A DNA stretch of 64,000 bases from the NCBI RefSeq assembly GCF_001612845.1, contig NZ_BDBF01000004.1, positions 1 through 64,000 on the forward strand, written 5' to 3'. The position numbers and the translations under genes were made by a program. The DNA comes from Nocardia elegans NBRC 108235. GTDB lineage: Bacteria > Actinomycetota > Actinomycetes > Mycobacteriales > Mycobacteriaceae. The notes below the pieces were generated by a model. It worked only from the letters and a program-made list of their open reading frames with translations, searched no databases and had not been told where the DNA came from. Positions within the stretch are counted from its first letter, which is position 1, and each line of letters starts with the position of its first letter. This document shows positions 9,329 through 21,473 of the stretch, in pieces.

Positions 9329-10027
9329 ATGAGCGACGACCCGCAGCGGCCCAGGAACCGGGACTCCGATACCGCCGCGCGCGATTCCGCTGGGGCCGCA
9401 CGAAATATGGACGAAGCGCCCGAGTCGCCGGCCGAACGCGCCGGAATCGACGACCGGTCCGGCGAAGGCGAACCGGGCGACGCCGACTACGCGGTGGAAT
9501 CGCGCTGGCTCGCATGGAAGGACTCCGCACGACGACGCCGGTCGCCGGACGATGCCGCCGAGGAGAGCGATACCGCCGAGGAGGACGAGCGGCCCGAACC
9601 GTTCCGGAGTCCGGGCGCCTTCCGGGCCTGGTGCGGTGCGGCCGCCCGCGCGCTTCTGGATGTGCAGTTCCGCACGCCGGCCACGCGCACGCTGCTGCCG
9701 CTGGCCTATCTCCTGGGGCTGGCCTTCGCGGTCGGCATCCCCCTGGTTCTCGTCGTGGTCCTGTGGCAGGTATCCGCACTGCTGGGATTGATCTTCGCGA
9801 TCGTGGTGGCGGTGCCGCTCGGCCTGACCATCGCGGCCTCGGTGCGATTGGCGCTGGAATTCCTGGTCAACGCCTCGCGGCTGGCAACCCGGGTGGAACA
9901 CATCAACACCCTCGCCGACGATCTGTTCCGCGCTCTGTCCGATGTCGCCGAGCCGGTGAACCAGCTCTCGGAAGACGTTCGCGCGGTGCAGTTCTGGCGG
10001 TTCCGCAAGCGTCCCCCGCGCAAGTAG
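9329..10027 (+). CDS. DUF4282 domain membrane protein
   Basis: 232 aa. Residues 1-95 are hydrophilic, rich in Asp, Glu, Arg and Ser and probably disordered. Two hydrophobic segments follow (about LLPLAYLLGLAFAVG and LLGLIFAIVVAVPLGL), then an amphipathic C-terminal stretch (LALEFLVNASRLATRVEHI). This layout, with TP.TR..LPL..LLGL before the first segment, matches DUF4282. Function unknown. The GGGAGAGG upstream supports the ATG. Confidence 0.75.
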   Translation: MSDDPQRPRNRDSDTAARDSAGAARNMDEAPESPAERAGIDDRSGEGEPGDADYAVESRWLAWKDSARRRRSPDDAAEESDTAEEDERPEPFRSPGAFRAWCGAAARALLDVQFRTPATRTLLPLAYLLGLAFAVGIPLVLVVVLWQVSALLGLIFAIVVAVPLGLTIAASVRLALEFLVNASRLATRVEHINTLADDLFRALSDVAEPVNQLSEDVRAVQFWRFRKRPPRK

Positions 10028-10150
10028 CAGCGCACCGGCGGCCCGGCCGATCGGCGCGGCTGTCGGGCGTTGTTCTGTTGTGCAACAATCCGTTCGGGGG
10101 TGTCCGGAGCGAATTCCGATGCCCGCGAAGCTTTCTGCCGAGGGGGAAAA

Positions 10151-11023
10151 ATGGCTTCACCGCAGGGGATCACCGGTTCGACCATGCCGCGGCGGCAACT
10201 GGGCCGCCGGTTGCGTGACCTGCGCAATCGCGCCCGGATGACGACCCGGGTGGCCGCTCGCCGGCTGGAATGGTCGGAAGCCAAGATCTGGCGGATCGAG
10301 ACCGGTCAGACCTCCCTGCGCAGCCTCGACGTGGAAGCCATGTGCAAGATTTACGGCGCACCCGAGGCCGAGCTGGAACCCCTGACCGCTCTCGCCCGTG
10401 AAACCAAGGCGCGCGGTTGGTGGGCTCCCTACAGTGACGTGATCGCCGAGGGTTTCGACGTGTACATCGGCCTGGAAGAGGCCGCGACCGAAATCTCCAC
10501 CTTCGAGAACGAATTCGTGCCGGGCCTGCTGCAGACCGAGGACTACACTCGCGCGCTGCTGACCGCGGCCCGGCCGAATCTGAGCCCCGCCGATATCGAG
10601 CGCCGGATCGAGGTGCGCGGACAGCGGCAGCGTCTGCTCACCCGCACCCCGGAGCCGGTGCGGCTGGTGGCGATCATCGCCGAGTCGCTGCTGTGGCGGC
10701 GGATCGGTGATCCGGCCGTGATCGCGGGGCAACTGGATCATCTGCGCCGCATGTGTGAGCGCCCGAATATCGACATTCGTCTGGTGCCCAACGATTCCGG
10801 TTACCACGACGGTCTCGATTCCGGGCGATTCGTCCTGTTGGAATTCGGCGCGGCCGGCGCGGAAACGACCGAGCCGCCGGTCGTTTACGTCGAAAATTTC
10901 GGCGTATCCACCTATTTCGACAAAAATTCCGACATCGACCGCTATCGAGGCGCATTCGCGAATATCCGCGCGGCCTCGGTGGACGGGAGAGCGGCGCTGG
11001 ACGAGGCCATCGCCGCCGCCTGA
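10151..11023 (+). CDS. XRE-family regulator with DUF5753 domain
   Basis: 290-aa transcription regulator of the type abundant in Nocardia and Streptomyces. Residues ~15-70 form a Cro/C1 helix-turn-helix (RRLRDLRNRARMTTRVAARRL, KIWRIETGQTS). Residues ~100-275 match DUF5753, with the hallmark EFVPGLLQTEDYTRALL and a D-rich C-terminal part. The ATG at 10151 is preceded by AGGGGG; an in-frame ATG 81 bases upstream lacks one. Such proteins often pair with a short DUF397 protein, but none follows here. Confidence 0.85.
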   Translation: MASPQGITGSTMPRRQLGRRLRDLRNRARMTTRVAARRLEWSEAKIWRIETGQTSLRSLDVEAMCKIYGAPEAELEPLTALARETKARGWWAPYSDVIAEGFDVYIGLEEAATEISTFENEFVPGLLQTEDYTRALLTAARPNLSPADIERRIEVRGQRQRLLTRTPEPVRLVAIIAESLLWRRIGDPAVIAGQLDHLRRMCERPNIDIRLVPNDSGYHDGLDSGRFVLLEFGAAGAETTEPPVVYVENFGVSTYFDKNSDIDRYRGAFANIRAASVDGRAALDEAIAAA

Positions 11024-11051
11024 CGCGCTACCGGATTTGGTACGGGCGGAT

Positions 11052-11555
11052 TCAGTGCAGGGTCCGTTCCAATACTTCGCGATGAGTCGGAACGGCGGCG
11101 GTGTGGAGCGCGCGGCCCTTGTCGGTGAGGCAGACGAAGATCGCGCGGCGGTCCTCGGTGCACAGGGTGCGATCGACCAGTCCGTCGCGTTCGAGCCGTG
11201 CCACCGTACGGGACAGTGCGCTCTGGCTCAGGTGGATGTCGTGCGCCAGATCGCTCATCCGGTAGCTGTCGCAGGAGGCGTCGACCAGGCGGTCCAGCGT
11301 CTCGAACTCACTCAGGCCGATGTGGTGTTCGCGCTGCAGGTCCTTCTCCAGCGCACAGGACACCGCGGCATGACGAGCGAGTAGATCGCGCCACTCGCCG
11401 ACCAAGCCGCCCGGCCCGTCGTTCCGGCCGGCCGGGGACGGGCAACCGGTCTCGGTATCACTCGGCGCGGTGGACGGCAGACCTGCGGAGAGCTCCGTAT
11501 CCGGTGCCACCGCGTCCGTCGAATGCGCCGGAAACGCTGTCGACGCCTTTGTCAT
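11052..11555 (-). CDS. MarR-family transcriptional regulator
   Basis: 167-aa winged-helix regulator. The N-terminal ~50 residues are Pro/Ser/Asp-rich and probably flexible. The MarR core follows: SEFETLDRLVDA, then the recognition region MSDLAHDIHLSQSALSRTVARLERDGLV and the wing RTLCTEDRRAIFVCLTDKG. Divergent from an MFS exporter with 86 bp between start codons. Three ATGC-N4-GCAT dyads in that gap are probable operators, so it likely represses the exporter and itself and is released by a small-molecule ligand. Confidence 0.88.
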   Translation of the reverse strand: MTKASTAFPAHSTDAVAPDTELSAGLPSTAPSDTETGCPSPAGRNDGPGGLVGEWRDLLARHAAVSCALEKDLQREHHIGLSEFETLDRLVDASCDSYRMSDLAHDIHLSQSALSRTVARLERDGLVDRTLCTEDRRAIFVCLTDKGRALHTAAVPTHREVLERTLH

Positions 11556-11584
11556 GTCGCCATCCTAGTGCCTGGGGCGGGTTC

Positions 11585-11626
11585 ATGCAACCGCATTAAA
11601 TGCTTGTGCATTAGATGCGCACGCAT
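11585..11626. promoter_or_regulatory. Three tandem ATGC-N4-GCAT dyads (MarR operator candidate)
   Basis: ATGCAACCGCAT (11585-11596), ATGCTTGTGCAT (11600-11611) and ATGCGCACGCAT (11615-11626) recur at an exact 15-bp period between the divergent marR and MFS starts. Seen directly; that MarR binds them is inference from position and symmetry. Confidence 0.65.
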
Positions 11627-11641
11627 GTAATGTTCCGCGAC

Positions 11642-13108
11642 ATGACTTCCACAGCAACACTTCCGGCCGCCTCGGCGGCCGATACTCGGTGGCCGATCCG
11701 GCTCTGGGGCATGCTCATCACGCTGTGCATCGTGCTGTTCCTGGACGGCCTCGACGTCTCGATGGTCGGCGTCGCGCTGCCGTCCATCGGTACCGAACTC
11801 CATCTCGAAACCTCGACCCTGCAGTGGCTCGTCAGCGGATACGTGCTCGGCTACGGCGGTCTGTTGCTGCTCGGTGGCCGCACCGCCGATCTGCTGGGCC
11901 GGCGCAAGGTCTTCCTCATCGCACTGGCCGTCTTCGCGGTCGCCTCCCTGGCGGGCGGGCTGGTCAGTTCCGGGCCGCTGCTGATCGCGACCCGCTTCGT
12001 CAAGGGGCTGGCGGCCGCCTTCACCGCGCCGACCGGGTTGTCGATCATCACCACGAACTTCGCCGAGGGGCCCGCGCGCAACAAGGCGCTGTCCATCTAC
12101 ACCGTCTTCGGTGCGGGCGGCTACTCCATGGGCCTGGTCTTCGGTGGCCTGATGACCGGTTTCGGCTGGCGCTGGACCTTCCTGCTGCCGGTGCCGATCG
12201 CGCTGGCCGCCCTGGTCTCCGCAGCCATCCTGGTGCCGAAGGACAAGGGTGACACCGCTGAGGGCGGTCACGATCTGCTGGGTGCGCTGTTCTCCACCGC
12301 CGCCATGCTGCTGCTGGTCTACACCGTGGTGTCCGCACCGCAGGCCGGCTGGGGTTCGGCGCGCACCGTGGGCTCGTTCGCGGCTGTGCTCGTCCTGTTC
12401 GCCGCGTTCGTCGCGGTGGAGAAGCGGGTGCGGCATCCGCTGATCCGGCTGGGCATCCTGCGCAAGGCCACGCTGGTGCGAGCCAGTCTGGTGATCGTCG
12501 CGGTGGCGGGTTCCTACTTCAGCTGGCAGTTCATCGTCACCCTGTACCTGCAGGACAGCCTGGGCTGGTCGCCGCTGACCCTGGCGATGGCGCTGCTGCC
12601 GGTGGGTGTGCTGGTGGCGCTGTCATCGGTGTTCTCCGACAAGCTGGTGGACCGCTTCGGCACCGGCCCGATCATCGCGGTCACCACCACCGTCATGGCG
12701 ATCGGCTACCTGCTGTTCCTGCGCATCGACACCGCACCGTCCTATCTCGCGGTCATCCTGCCCGCGGTCCTGCTGATCGGCATCGGATGGATCGGCTTCC
12801 CGGCCATCAACATTCAGGCCACCAACGGCATCGAGGACGAGGAACAGGGCCTGGCGGCCGGCGTGCTGCAGACCTCCATGCAGGTCGGCGCGGCCATCGT
12901 CCTCGCCATCACCACCGCGCTGATCTCCTCGGGGCCACACGGCAATTCACCGCAGGCGGTACTCGACAGCTACCGTCCCGGCCTGATCTTCGCAGGCATC
13001 GCGGCGATCATCGGCGCCCTCATCGCCTTCACCCACTTCCTGCCCGCCCGCAAGAAGCGGCAAGAGGTCGAGGAGTCCGAACAGGCACCGGAACTCGCGG
13101 CGGCCTGA
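11642..13108 (+). CDS. MFS transporter, DHA2-type drug exporter
   Basis: 488-aa proton-coupled exporter of the major facilitator superfamily with about 14 transmembrane segments, the DHA2 (QacA/EmrB) plan. LDGLDVSMVGVALPSIG in segment 1 corresponds to the DHA2 signature, and GRTADLLGRRKVF to motif A between segments 2 and 3. The C-terminal tail is charged (ARKKRQEVEESEQ). The ATG at 11642 is preferred; one 27 bases upstream would overlap an operator. Control by the divergent MarR is inferred. Substrate unknown. Confidence 0.87.
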   Translation: MTSTATLPAASAADTRWPIRLWGMLITLCIVLFLDGLDVSMVGVALPSIGTELHLETSTLQWLVSGYVLGYGGLLLLGGRTADLLGRRKVFLIALAVFAVASLAGGLVSSGPLLIATRFVKGLAAAFTAPTGLSIITTNFAEGPARNKALSIYTVFGAGGYSMGLVFGGLMTGFGWRWTFLLPVPIALAALVSAAILVPKDKGDTAEGGHDLLGALFSTAAMLLLVYTVVSAPQAGWGSARTVGSFAAVLVLFAAFVAVEKRVRHPLIRLGILRKATLVRASLVIVAVAGSYFSWQFIVTLYLQDSLGWSPLTLAMALLPVGVLVALSSVFSDKLVDRFGTGPIIAVTTTVMAIGYLLFLRIDTAPSYLAVILPAVLLIGIGWIGFPAINIQATNGIEDEEQGLAAGVLQTSMQVGAAIVLAITTALISSGPHGNSPQAVLDSYRPGLIFAGIAAIIGALIAFTHFLPARKKRQEVEESEQAPELAAA

Positions 13109-13121
13109 GGTTTCACCCGAG

Positions 13122-13159
13122 CGCCACGCCCGGCTCATCCATTCGAGCCGGGCGTGGCG
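13122..13159. terminator. Bidirectional terminator
   Basis: CGCCACGCCCGGCTC (13122-13136) and GAGCCGGGCGTGGCG (13145-13159) form a perfect 15-bp stem with an 8-base loop, between the convergent MFS and rmlC genes. Confidence 0.75.
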
Positions 13160-13168
13160 TTTGCGCGT

Positions 13169-13726
13169 TCAGCGCAGTTCGCGCAGGCGCGGTGCGGCCG
13201 CGTCCTTCGGCGAGCGAAGGAAGGTCAGCGGAGTGCCGTCGGAACCGACCGTGGGCCAGTCTATTCCGAGATCCGGATCGAATGCGTCCAGGTCCCGGTC
13301 GAATTCGGGGGAGTATTCGAGCGAACACAGATAGGTGACGGTGGAATCGTCGGCCAGTGACAGCAGGGCGTGGCCGAGTCCTTCGGAGAGAAAGACCGAG
13401 CGGCGCGAGACGTCGTCGATCACGACACTGTCCCAGCGGCCGAAGGTCGGGGAGTCGCGGCGCAGATCGACCACGACGTCGAGGAAGGCGCCGCGCATGC
13501 ATGTGACGTATTTCGCCTGGCCGGGCGGATTTTCGGTGTAGTGGATGCCACGCAGGACACCGGCCGCCGAGGTGGAGGTGTTCATCTGCAGCAGGTCCAG
13601 GGGCCGTCCGGTCGCCTTCTCGAATTCCGAGGCCTTGAACGTCTCGGCGAAGACGCCGCGCTCGTCGCCGCGCAACTGCGGCGTGAACTCCCACGCACCC
13701 GGGACCGCCAGTTCTCGAATCCGCAT
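13169..13726 (-). CDS. rmlC: dTDP-4-dehydrorhamnose 3,5-epimerase
   Basis: Third enzyme of dTDP-L-rhamnose synthesis, needed for the rhamnose of the arabinogalactan linker. 185 aa, normal for the family. The cupin core has GDERGVFAETFK, then VLRGIHYTENPPGQAKYV with the conserved substrate-binding Arg and catalytic His, and LSEGLGHALLSL. Its ATG follows the rmlA stop by one base (TGAGATG), so the two are translationally coupled, rmlA first. Confidence 0.95.
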   Translation of the reverse strand: MRIRELAVPGAWEFTPQLRGDERGVFAETFKASEFEKATGRPLDLLQMNTSTSAAGVLRGIHYTENPPGQAKYVTCMRGAFLDVVVDLRRDSPTFGRWDSVVIDDVSRRSVFLSEGLGHALLSLADDSTVTYLCSLEYSPEFDRDLDAFDPDLGIDWPTVGSDGTPLTFLRSPKDAAAPRLRELR

Positions 13727-13727
13727 C

Positions 13728-14618
13728 TCAACCGTCCTGTCCGTAGCGATCGTCGCGCCCGCGATTCAGCAGGTCCAGCAGATAGGTCCCGTATCCGGAG
13801 CGCACCAGCGGCTCGGCCAGCCGGCACAGCTGTTCGTCGTCGATGAAGCCCATCCGCCAGGCCACCTCCTCCGGAACGCCGATCTTGAGACCCTGGCGTT
13901 CCTCGATGGTGCGCACGTAATTGGCGGCGTCCAGCAGCGAATCGAAGGTGCCGGTATCGAGCCACGCGGTGCCGCGCGCGAGGGTCTCGACCTGCAATCG
14001 CCCCTGTTCGAGGTACGTGCGGTTGATATCGGTGATCTCGTATTCGCCGCGCGCGGACGGTCGCAGTCCCCGGGCGATCTCGACGACGTCGTTGTCGTAG
14101 AAATAGAGGCCGGGAATGGCGTAGTTGGACCGCGGGAGTTTCGGTTTCTCCTCGATGGAAACGGCCCTGCCTCGGTCGAATTCGATCACGCCGTAGGCCG
14201 AGGGATCGGACACCCGATAGGCGAAGACCGCGCCGCCGTCGAGTCCGTCGAAGCGCCGCAGCCGGGTGCCCAGGCCGGGACCGTGGAAGATGTTGTCGCC
14301 GAGCACCAGTGCCGCGCATTCGCCGCCGATGTGGTCGGCGCCCAGCACGAACGCCCGGGCCAGGCCGTCGGGTTCGGGTTGCACCACGTAGTCGATCGCC
14401 AGGCCGAACTGGGTACCGTCGCCGAGCAGCCGGCGGAAGGCCTCGGCATCCTCGGGCGTGGTGATCACCAGGATGTCGCGAATGCCCGCCAGCATCAGCG
14501 TGGAGAGCGGGTAGTAGACCATCGGCTTGTCGTACACCGGGACCAGCTGCTTGCTGACCCCGCGCGTGATCGGGTGCAACCGGGACCCGGTGCCCCCGGC
14601 CAGAATGATTCCGCGCAT
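13728..14618 (-). CDS. rmlA: Glucose-1-phosphate thymidylyltransferase
   Basis: First enzyme of dTDP-L-rhamnose synthesis: glucose-1-phosphate plus dTTP gives dTDP-glucose. 296 aa from the ATG at 14618; a TTG at 14627 is less likely. The nucleotidyltransferase signature [14 protein letters not shown] is at residues 3-16, followed by [40 protein letters not shown] and LDTGTFDSL also match. Operon with rmlC; rmlB lies 3 kb away on the other strand. Confidence 0.95.
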   Translation of the reverse strand: MRGIILAGGTGSRLHPITRGVSKQLVPVYDKPMVYYPLSTLMLAGIRDILVITTPEDAEAFRRLLGDGTQFGLAIDYVVQPEPDGLARAFVLGADHIGGECAALVLGDNIFHGPGLGTRLRRFDGLDGGAVFAYRVSDPSAYGVIEFDRGRAVSIEEKPKLPRSNYAIPGLYFYDNDVVEIARGLRPSARGEYEITDINRTYLEQGRLQVETLARGTAWLDTGTFDSLLDAANYVRTIEERQGLKIGVPEEVAWRMGFIDDEQLCRLAEPLVRSGYGTYLLDLLNRGRDDRYGQDG

Positions 14619-14847
14619 GTGACGCAAGTTTGCCAGCTCTCGCCCGCTCGGGCTCGATGAGGTTCCGACTGGACCGCGAAATGGTCACGATGGTTTCGCC
14701 GCGGCCTGGTCGGGCGATCAAGTATTGCGTAGGTCACACATCCGTGGTGTTCTGAAACATGAGTGTGTGAGATGTCAGCGCCGACACCTCAGCTACCGAA
14801 TCTGCCGGTAGCCGGTCACTCGGCGCCGAGTGGCAGGTAGGTGCGCG

Positions 14848-15879
14848 ATGACCGCGATTCCCATCGGCGAGGCCGAATACCGGCCGGGGCTCGAACCCGG
14901 TGTTGTCGTGGATCCGGTGGTGGTGAACCCGGACCGTGCGAGTCTGCATTCGCAAGCGGTGTTGCTCACCTGCCGGGGCGTGGTGGGCCCCGTTATCCGC
15001 CGCTACCCGATCACCCCGATGACCATGCCGGTCGCGCGGGTCCTGATCGACCGGCTGGCGGCGCTGCGGCCGCAGGTGCGTGGCGTGGAACGCGAACAGG
15101 TGCGGATGAGCGGCTTCCGGATGGAGATCATCCGCCCGGCCGGCGCCCGGCGATCCCTGCGCGACGGCGCCGTGATGTACATGCACGGGGGCGGCTTCTT
15201 CCTCTGTGGACTGGACTCGCACCGGCCGGTGGCGGCCAGCCTGGCGCGTCGTACGGGGCTGCCGGTGGTGAACGTGGACTATCGGCAGTTGCCCGGGACG
15301 AATATCGCCGGCTCGGTCGAGGACTGCCTGACGGCCTATCGCTGGTTGTTACGGCACGGCGCCGATCCGGCGCGCATCGTCTTCGCCGGAGATTCGGCGG
15401 GCGGTTTCCTCACCTTCGCCACCGCACTGCGGGCGGCGCAGGCCGGACTGCCCGGCCCGGCCGGCCTGGTCGGCCTGTCACCACTGCTGGATCTCGATTA
15501 CCGGCTCAAGGGCGAGTACATGAACGTCGGTCGCGATGCCTACATCCCGATGGCGGCGGTGCGGCAGATGGTGCGTTACGGGGCCGAGGCGGAGCGGCCG
15601 CTGGACCCGGCGCTGTCCCCGGTCAACGGATCGCTCACGGGCCTGCCGCCGGCGCTGCTGATCGTCGGTGAGGACGAATTGCTGCGCTGCGACAGCGAAT
15701 TGATGGCCCACCGGCTCACCGCGGCCGGGGTGCCGAATTCGCTGGAGCTGTGGCGCGGACAGGTCCACGCCTTCATGAGCATCCTGCCGAATATGCCGGA
15801 GAGCCGGGCCGCGCTGGCCCGGGTGGCGCGATTCGTGCGGGCGCGGGTCGAACCGGAAGAGGCCGCGCGGACCGCCTGA
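14848..15879 (+). CDS. Alpha/beta hydrolase, hormone-sensitive-lipase-type esterase
   Basis: 343-aa hydrolase of the HSL/LipN-like family. The oxyanion-hole motif MYMHGGGFF and the nucleophile elbow GDSAGG are both present; Asp in IVGEDELL and His in GQVHAFM complete the triad. The ATG at 14848 is the start that keeps this frame, with AGGTAGG upstream. Divergent from rmlA. Likely acts on short acyl esters or lipids. Confidence 0.85.
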   Translation: MTAIPIGEAEYRPGLEPGVVVDPVVVNPDRASLHSQAVLLTCRGVVGPVIRRYPITPMTMPVARVLIDRLAALRPQVRGVEREQVRMSGFRMEIIRPAGARRSLRDGAVMYMHGGGFFLCGLDSHRPVAASLARRTGLPVVNVDYRQLPGTNIAGSVEDCLTAYRWLLRHGADPARIVFAGDSAGGFLTFATALRAAQAGLPGPAGLVGLSPLLDLDYRLKGEYMNVGRDAYIPMAAVRQMVRYGAEAERPLDPALSPVNGSLTGLPPALLIVGEDELLRCDSELMAHRLTAAGVPNSLELWRGQVHAFMSILPNMPESRAALARVARFVRARVEPEEAARTA

Positions 15880-15907
15880 CAGGGAGGGCCCGGGGCAGCG
15901 GAAACGA

Positions 15908-15944
15908 CAGTGCCCCGCCCACCGTGACGGTGGGCGGGGCACTG
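15908..15944. terminator. Bidirectional terminator with 18-bp stem
   Basis: CAGTGCCCCGCCCACCGT (15908-15925) is followed after one base by its exact complement (15927-15944). It sits between two convergent genes. Confidence 0.8.
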
Positions 15945-15994
15945 TCTCTGATCCGAGGTATCCGCCCGCTCAGGGGGACGGGCAGCCTTCGGAA

Positions 15995-16708
15995 TTACTT
16001 GGCCGGCGCCGGCGCCGGCGGGTTGAACGGCGCGGTGGTGGTGGCGAAGTACTGGATCGCGGCGCCGATCGCGACCGGAGCGGTCACGAAGATCTGGCCG
16101 GCGAGCACACCCAGGAAGCCGACGGCGGCAGCACCGGCGACACAGCCGCCCAGCGGGCCGGCGCCGAACAGGGCGAGCAGCGCACCGGTCGCGGCGAGAC
16201 CGATAGCGGCGCCCGCGACACAGCCGATGAGCGCGCCGCCGATACCACCGGCCAGGGTGCCGATGGTGGCGCCGGTGGCGATGGTGTCCTTCATACGGGT
16301 GAAGGCGGCGACCTCACGGTCGTAGGGGGTCTTCCACGGAGCCGAGTCCTCGAACGGCAGGGCGACCGGCTTGTAGACCGCGTGCGCCATGTCGTACTGG
16401 GGGGTCAGGGTGGCGGTGTTGCCGGAGATGTCGGCGGCGATCGGGAACTCGAAGTCGTCGACCCGGAAGTTCAGCGGGGTGCCGGCGAGCACGGCGCCGT
16501 TGGCAGCCTTGATCTCCAGCATGCCGTTCTCGTTGACGATCGAGCCGCCGTCGGTCTTGATAATCGCTTTGTCGTTCTCGACGCTGGCCTTGTAGTAGAC
16601 GCTCTCGGGCGCCGCGGGGGCCGCGGGGTCGGCCGTGGCAGTTCCGGCCGCGACACCGACAGCGGCGACCAGCATGGCGGCGGTCGCGACGAATTTCCTC
16701 ATCATCAT
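15995..16708 (-). CDS. Secreted or envelope protein of unknown function
   Basis: 237 aa with a clear signal peptide (MMMRKFVATAAMLVAAVGVAAGTATA, cleavage after ATA). The mature part begins with a beta-rich soluble domain to about residue 130. The C-terminal ~100 residues are Gly/Ala-rich and hydrophobic (GTLAGGIGGALIG, LLALFGAGPLGG), like glycine-zipper membrane segments, with two cysteines at similar GC(V)AGA motifs. Ends in a Pro/Ala tail. Such two-part exported proteins are common in Nocardia; function unknown. Confidence 0.7.
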   Translation of the reverse strand: MMMRKFVATAAMLVAAVGVAAGTATADPAAPAAPESVYYKASVENDKAIIKTDGGSIVNENGMLEIKAANGAVLAGTPLNFRVDDFEFPIAADISGNTATLTPQYDMAHAVYKPVALPFEDSAPWKTPYDREVAAFTRMKDTIATGATIGTLAGGIGGALIGCVAGAAIGLAATGALLALFGAGPLGGCVAGAAAVGFLGVLAGQIFVTAPVAIGAAIQYFATTTAPFNPPAPAPAK

Positions 16709-16995
16709 TTTTTGCGGAACCTCGATACAGAGTGGTTCTGGGACATGAGAAATAAAAATCGACGTCAGCTAACGAGCGGTGAACCTGTTGTGTCCGTTCA
16801 TTCAAATTCTGTTCACCGTCGGGTTCTTGCCGATTGTCAGGTTGCGGAAACATGCAGTATGCGTGCGGTTTTCGGACACCACCTCCAATTCGAACAAAAG
16901 GGACATAAAGCATGTGGTGTGACGAAGGTCACATCGATGTGCGCGGCCGGTGTGACTCGGTGGTGATTCGGAGCGCGTATTCGCGCCCGCGTTAG

Positions 16996-19603
<2,608 letters not shown>

Positions 19604-19604
<1 letters not shown>

Positions 19605-20569
19605 CAGTGTGCCTGCCGGACCTGCTCGGGCGTTTCGACGCCGACGGCCGAATACCGCAGGTACATCAGGCGGGCGGCCTCGTGCCGGGACCGGCGGATG
19701 CCGTCGAGGATCAGACCGGCGGTCCACGCCAGGCTGCCCAGCAGCAGCAGCGTGAAGCCGAGGAACAGCGTCGGGAACCGCGGCACCTGGTGGATTTCGT
19801 AGAACTGGATCACGATCGGCACGATCAGAATGATCGAGATCAGCCAGGCCAGCGTCCCGAACAGCCCGTAGAACGCGACCGGACGTTCGTGCCGGGCCAG
19901 GCCGAAGATCAGGCCCAGGATCTTGAATCCGTCGTGGTAGGTGCGCAGCTTGGATTCACTGCCCTCCGGCCGATCGCGGAATCCCACCCGCACCGAGGTC
20001 TGCGGCACCCGCAGATGCAGCGAATGCACGGTCAATTCGGTTTCGATCTCGAATTCGCGCGACACCGCGGGGAAACTCTTCACGAAGCGACGGGAGAACA
20101 CCCGGTAGCCGGAGAGCATATCTTCGACGTTCTCGCCGAACACCTTGCCGACCACGCCGTTGAGCACGCGGTTACCGGCTTCGTGGCCCGCGCGGTAGGC
20201 CTGCGTGCCCTCGTCCTCTTTCCGCACGCCGAGGACGTGGTCGTAGGGGCCGGACAGCAGCGCCTCGATCATCTTCGGAGCGGCGAAGGCGTCGTAGGTG
20301 TCGTCGCCGTCGATCATCAGGTAGACATCGGCCTCGATATCGGCGAACGCGCGCCGGACCACGTTGCCCTTGCCCTTGACGGTCTCGGTGCGCACGATCG
20401 CGCCCGCCTCGCGGGCACGTTCGGCGGTGGCGTCCGTGCTGCGGTTGTCGTAGACGTAGACGTCGATGCCCGGCACGGCAGCCTTGAGGTCCGTGACGAC
20501 CTTGGCGACCGCAGCCTCCTCGTTGTGGCAGGGCACGACTGCGGCGATGCGAAGCTCGGTGGGGTTCAC
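19604..20569 (-). CDS. GT2 glycosyltransferase, polyprenyl-phosphate sugar synthase-like
   Basis: 321 aa (GTG start). Residues 1-230 form a GT-A domain: AAVVPCHNEEAAV, YDNRSTDAT, the DXD-type motif MIDGDDTYDA, and SGYRVFSRRFVKSF. Two hydrophobic helices follow (about 245-265 and 280-300), the plan of DPM1/GtrB-like polyprenyl-phosphate glycosyltransferases. Coupled to the DUF2142 gene, which probably uses its product outside the membrane. Divergent from a GtrA-family gene, the family that often partners such enzymes. Confidence 0.8.
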
Positions 20570-20796
20570 CCCGTCAATCCCTCATTTGATCGGCCGATGA
20601 AATACGGAACACCGGGAGGGTACAGGTCGGCGCCCGACCCGCGCCCGCTAACCCTCACTGTGTCGGCTGCGGGCCGGTGTGCCGGCCCCGACCTCGCGCC
20701 CTGTGCATCCGCTGTGGGCCGTCCGATCACACCCGCGGCGAGCCGCACTCCACCTGCATCACGCGGTGGGGAACCCGGGTGCGGTACCGTCGCCGG

Positions 20797-21324
20797 GTGG
20801 CCAGCAGTGAGACGGCGACCGAACCGGTCGATCGAACCGGCGATAGCTTGCGACACAAGGTCGTCACCGCCTTGCGGCAGGGATCGGCCTTTCTGGTGGT
20901 CGGCGCGATCGGCTTTCTCGTCGACGCCGGAACCTACAATGTGCTGGTCTTCTGGGGCGGCGACGGCGTACTGAATCACGCGCCGCTGCTCGCGAAGATC
21001 ATCTCGATTCTGGTGGCCACGGTGGTCACGTATTTCGGCAACAAATGGTGGACTTTCGCGCACAAGCAAGGCGGCAGTCCCGCTCGCGAATATCTGCTGT
21101 ACACCGTTTTCAATGTGGTTGCCATCGGATTGCAGCTCGGATGTCTCGGATTCTCCCGATATGTGCTGCACCTGTCCTCCCCGCTGGCGGACAACATCTC
21201 CGGCACCCTGATCGGCCAGATCGTGGCGGTGGTTTTCCGCTACTGGGCCTACGACACTTTCGTCTTCGCCGAGTCCCGCTCGGGTCGGGATTTGCGGGAC
21301 ACCCGCACCCGGTCGGGCCGATGA
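20797..21324 (+). CDS. GtrA-family membrane protein (second copy)
   Basis: 175 aa from the GTG at 20797, which begins the hydrophilic leader typical of the family; an ATG 120 bases upstream encodes low-quality sequence. Four hydrophobic segments and the signature GNKWWTFAHK are visible. It is the second GtrA paralogue in the window and lies divergent to the GT2 and just upstream of glfT2, so a role in envelope polysaccharide precursor movement is plausible. Confidence 0.82.
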   Translation: MASSETATEPVDRTGDSLRHKVVTALRQGSAFLVVGAIGFLVDAGTYNVLVFWGGDGVLNHAPLLAKIISILVATVVTYFGNKWWTFAHKQGGSPAREYLLYTVFNVVAIGLQLGCLGFSRYVLHLSSPLADNISGTLIGQIVAVVFRYWAYDTFVFAESRSGRDLRDTRTRSGR

Positions 21325-21473
21325 TCGTGCTTCGCAATTGTCGATCACCGGCCCTCCGGTCGGACTCCGCGACATGAGACGGACATAATGGGTATCGCTC
21401 GCACCGAGCCCGCACTTGACCGCGCCCGCGCCGTATTCGGCGCCATCGGACACTGTTTACGAGGGATTCCACC

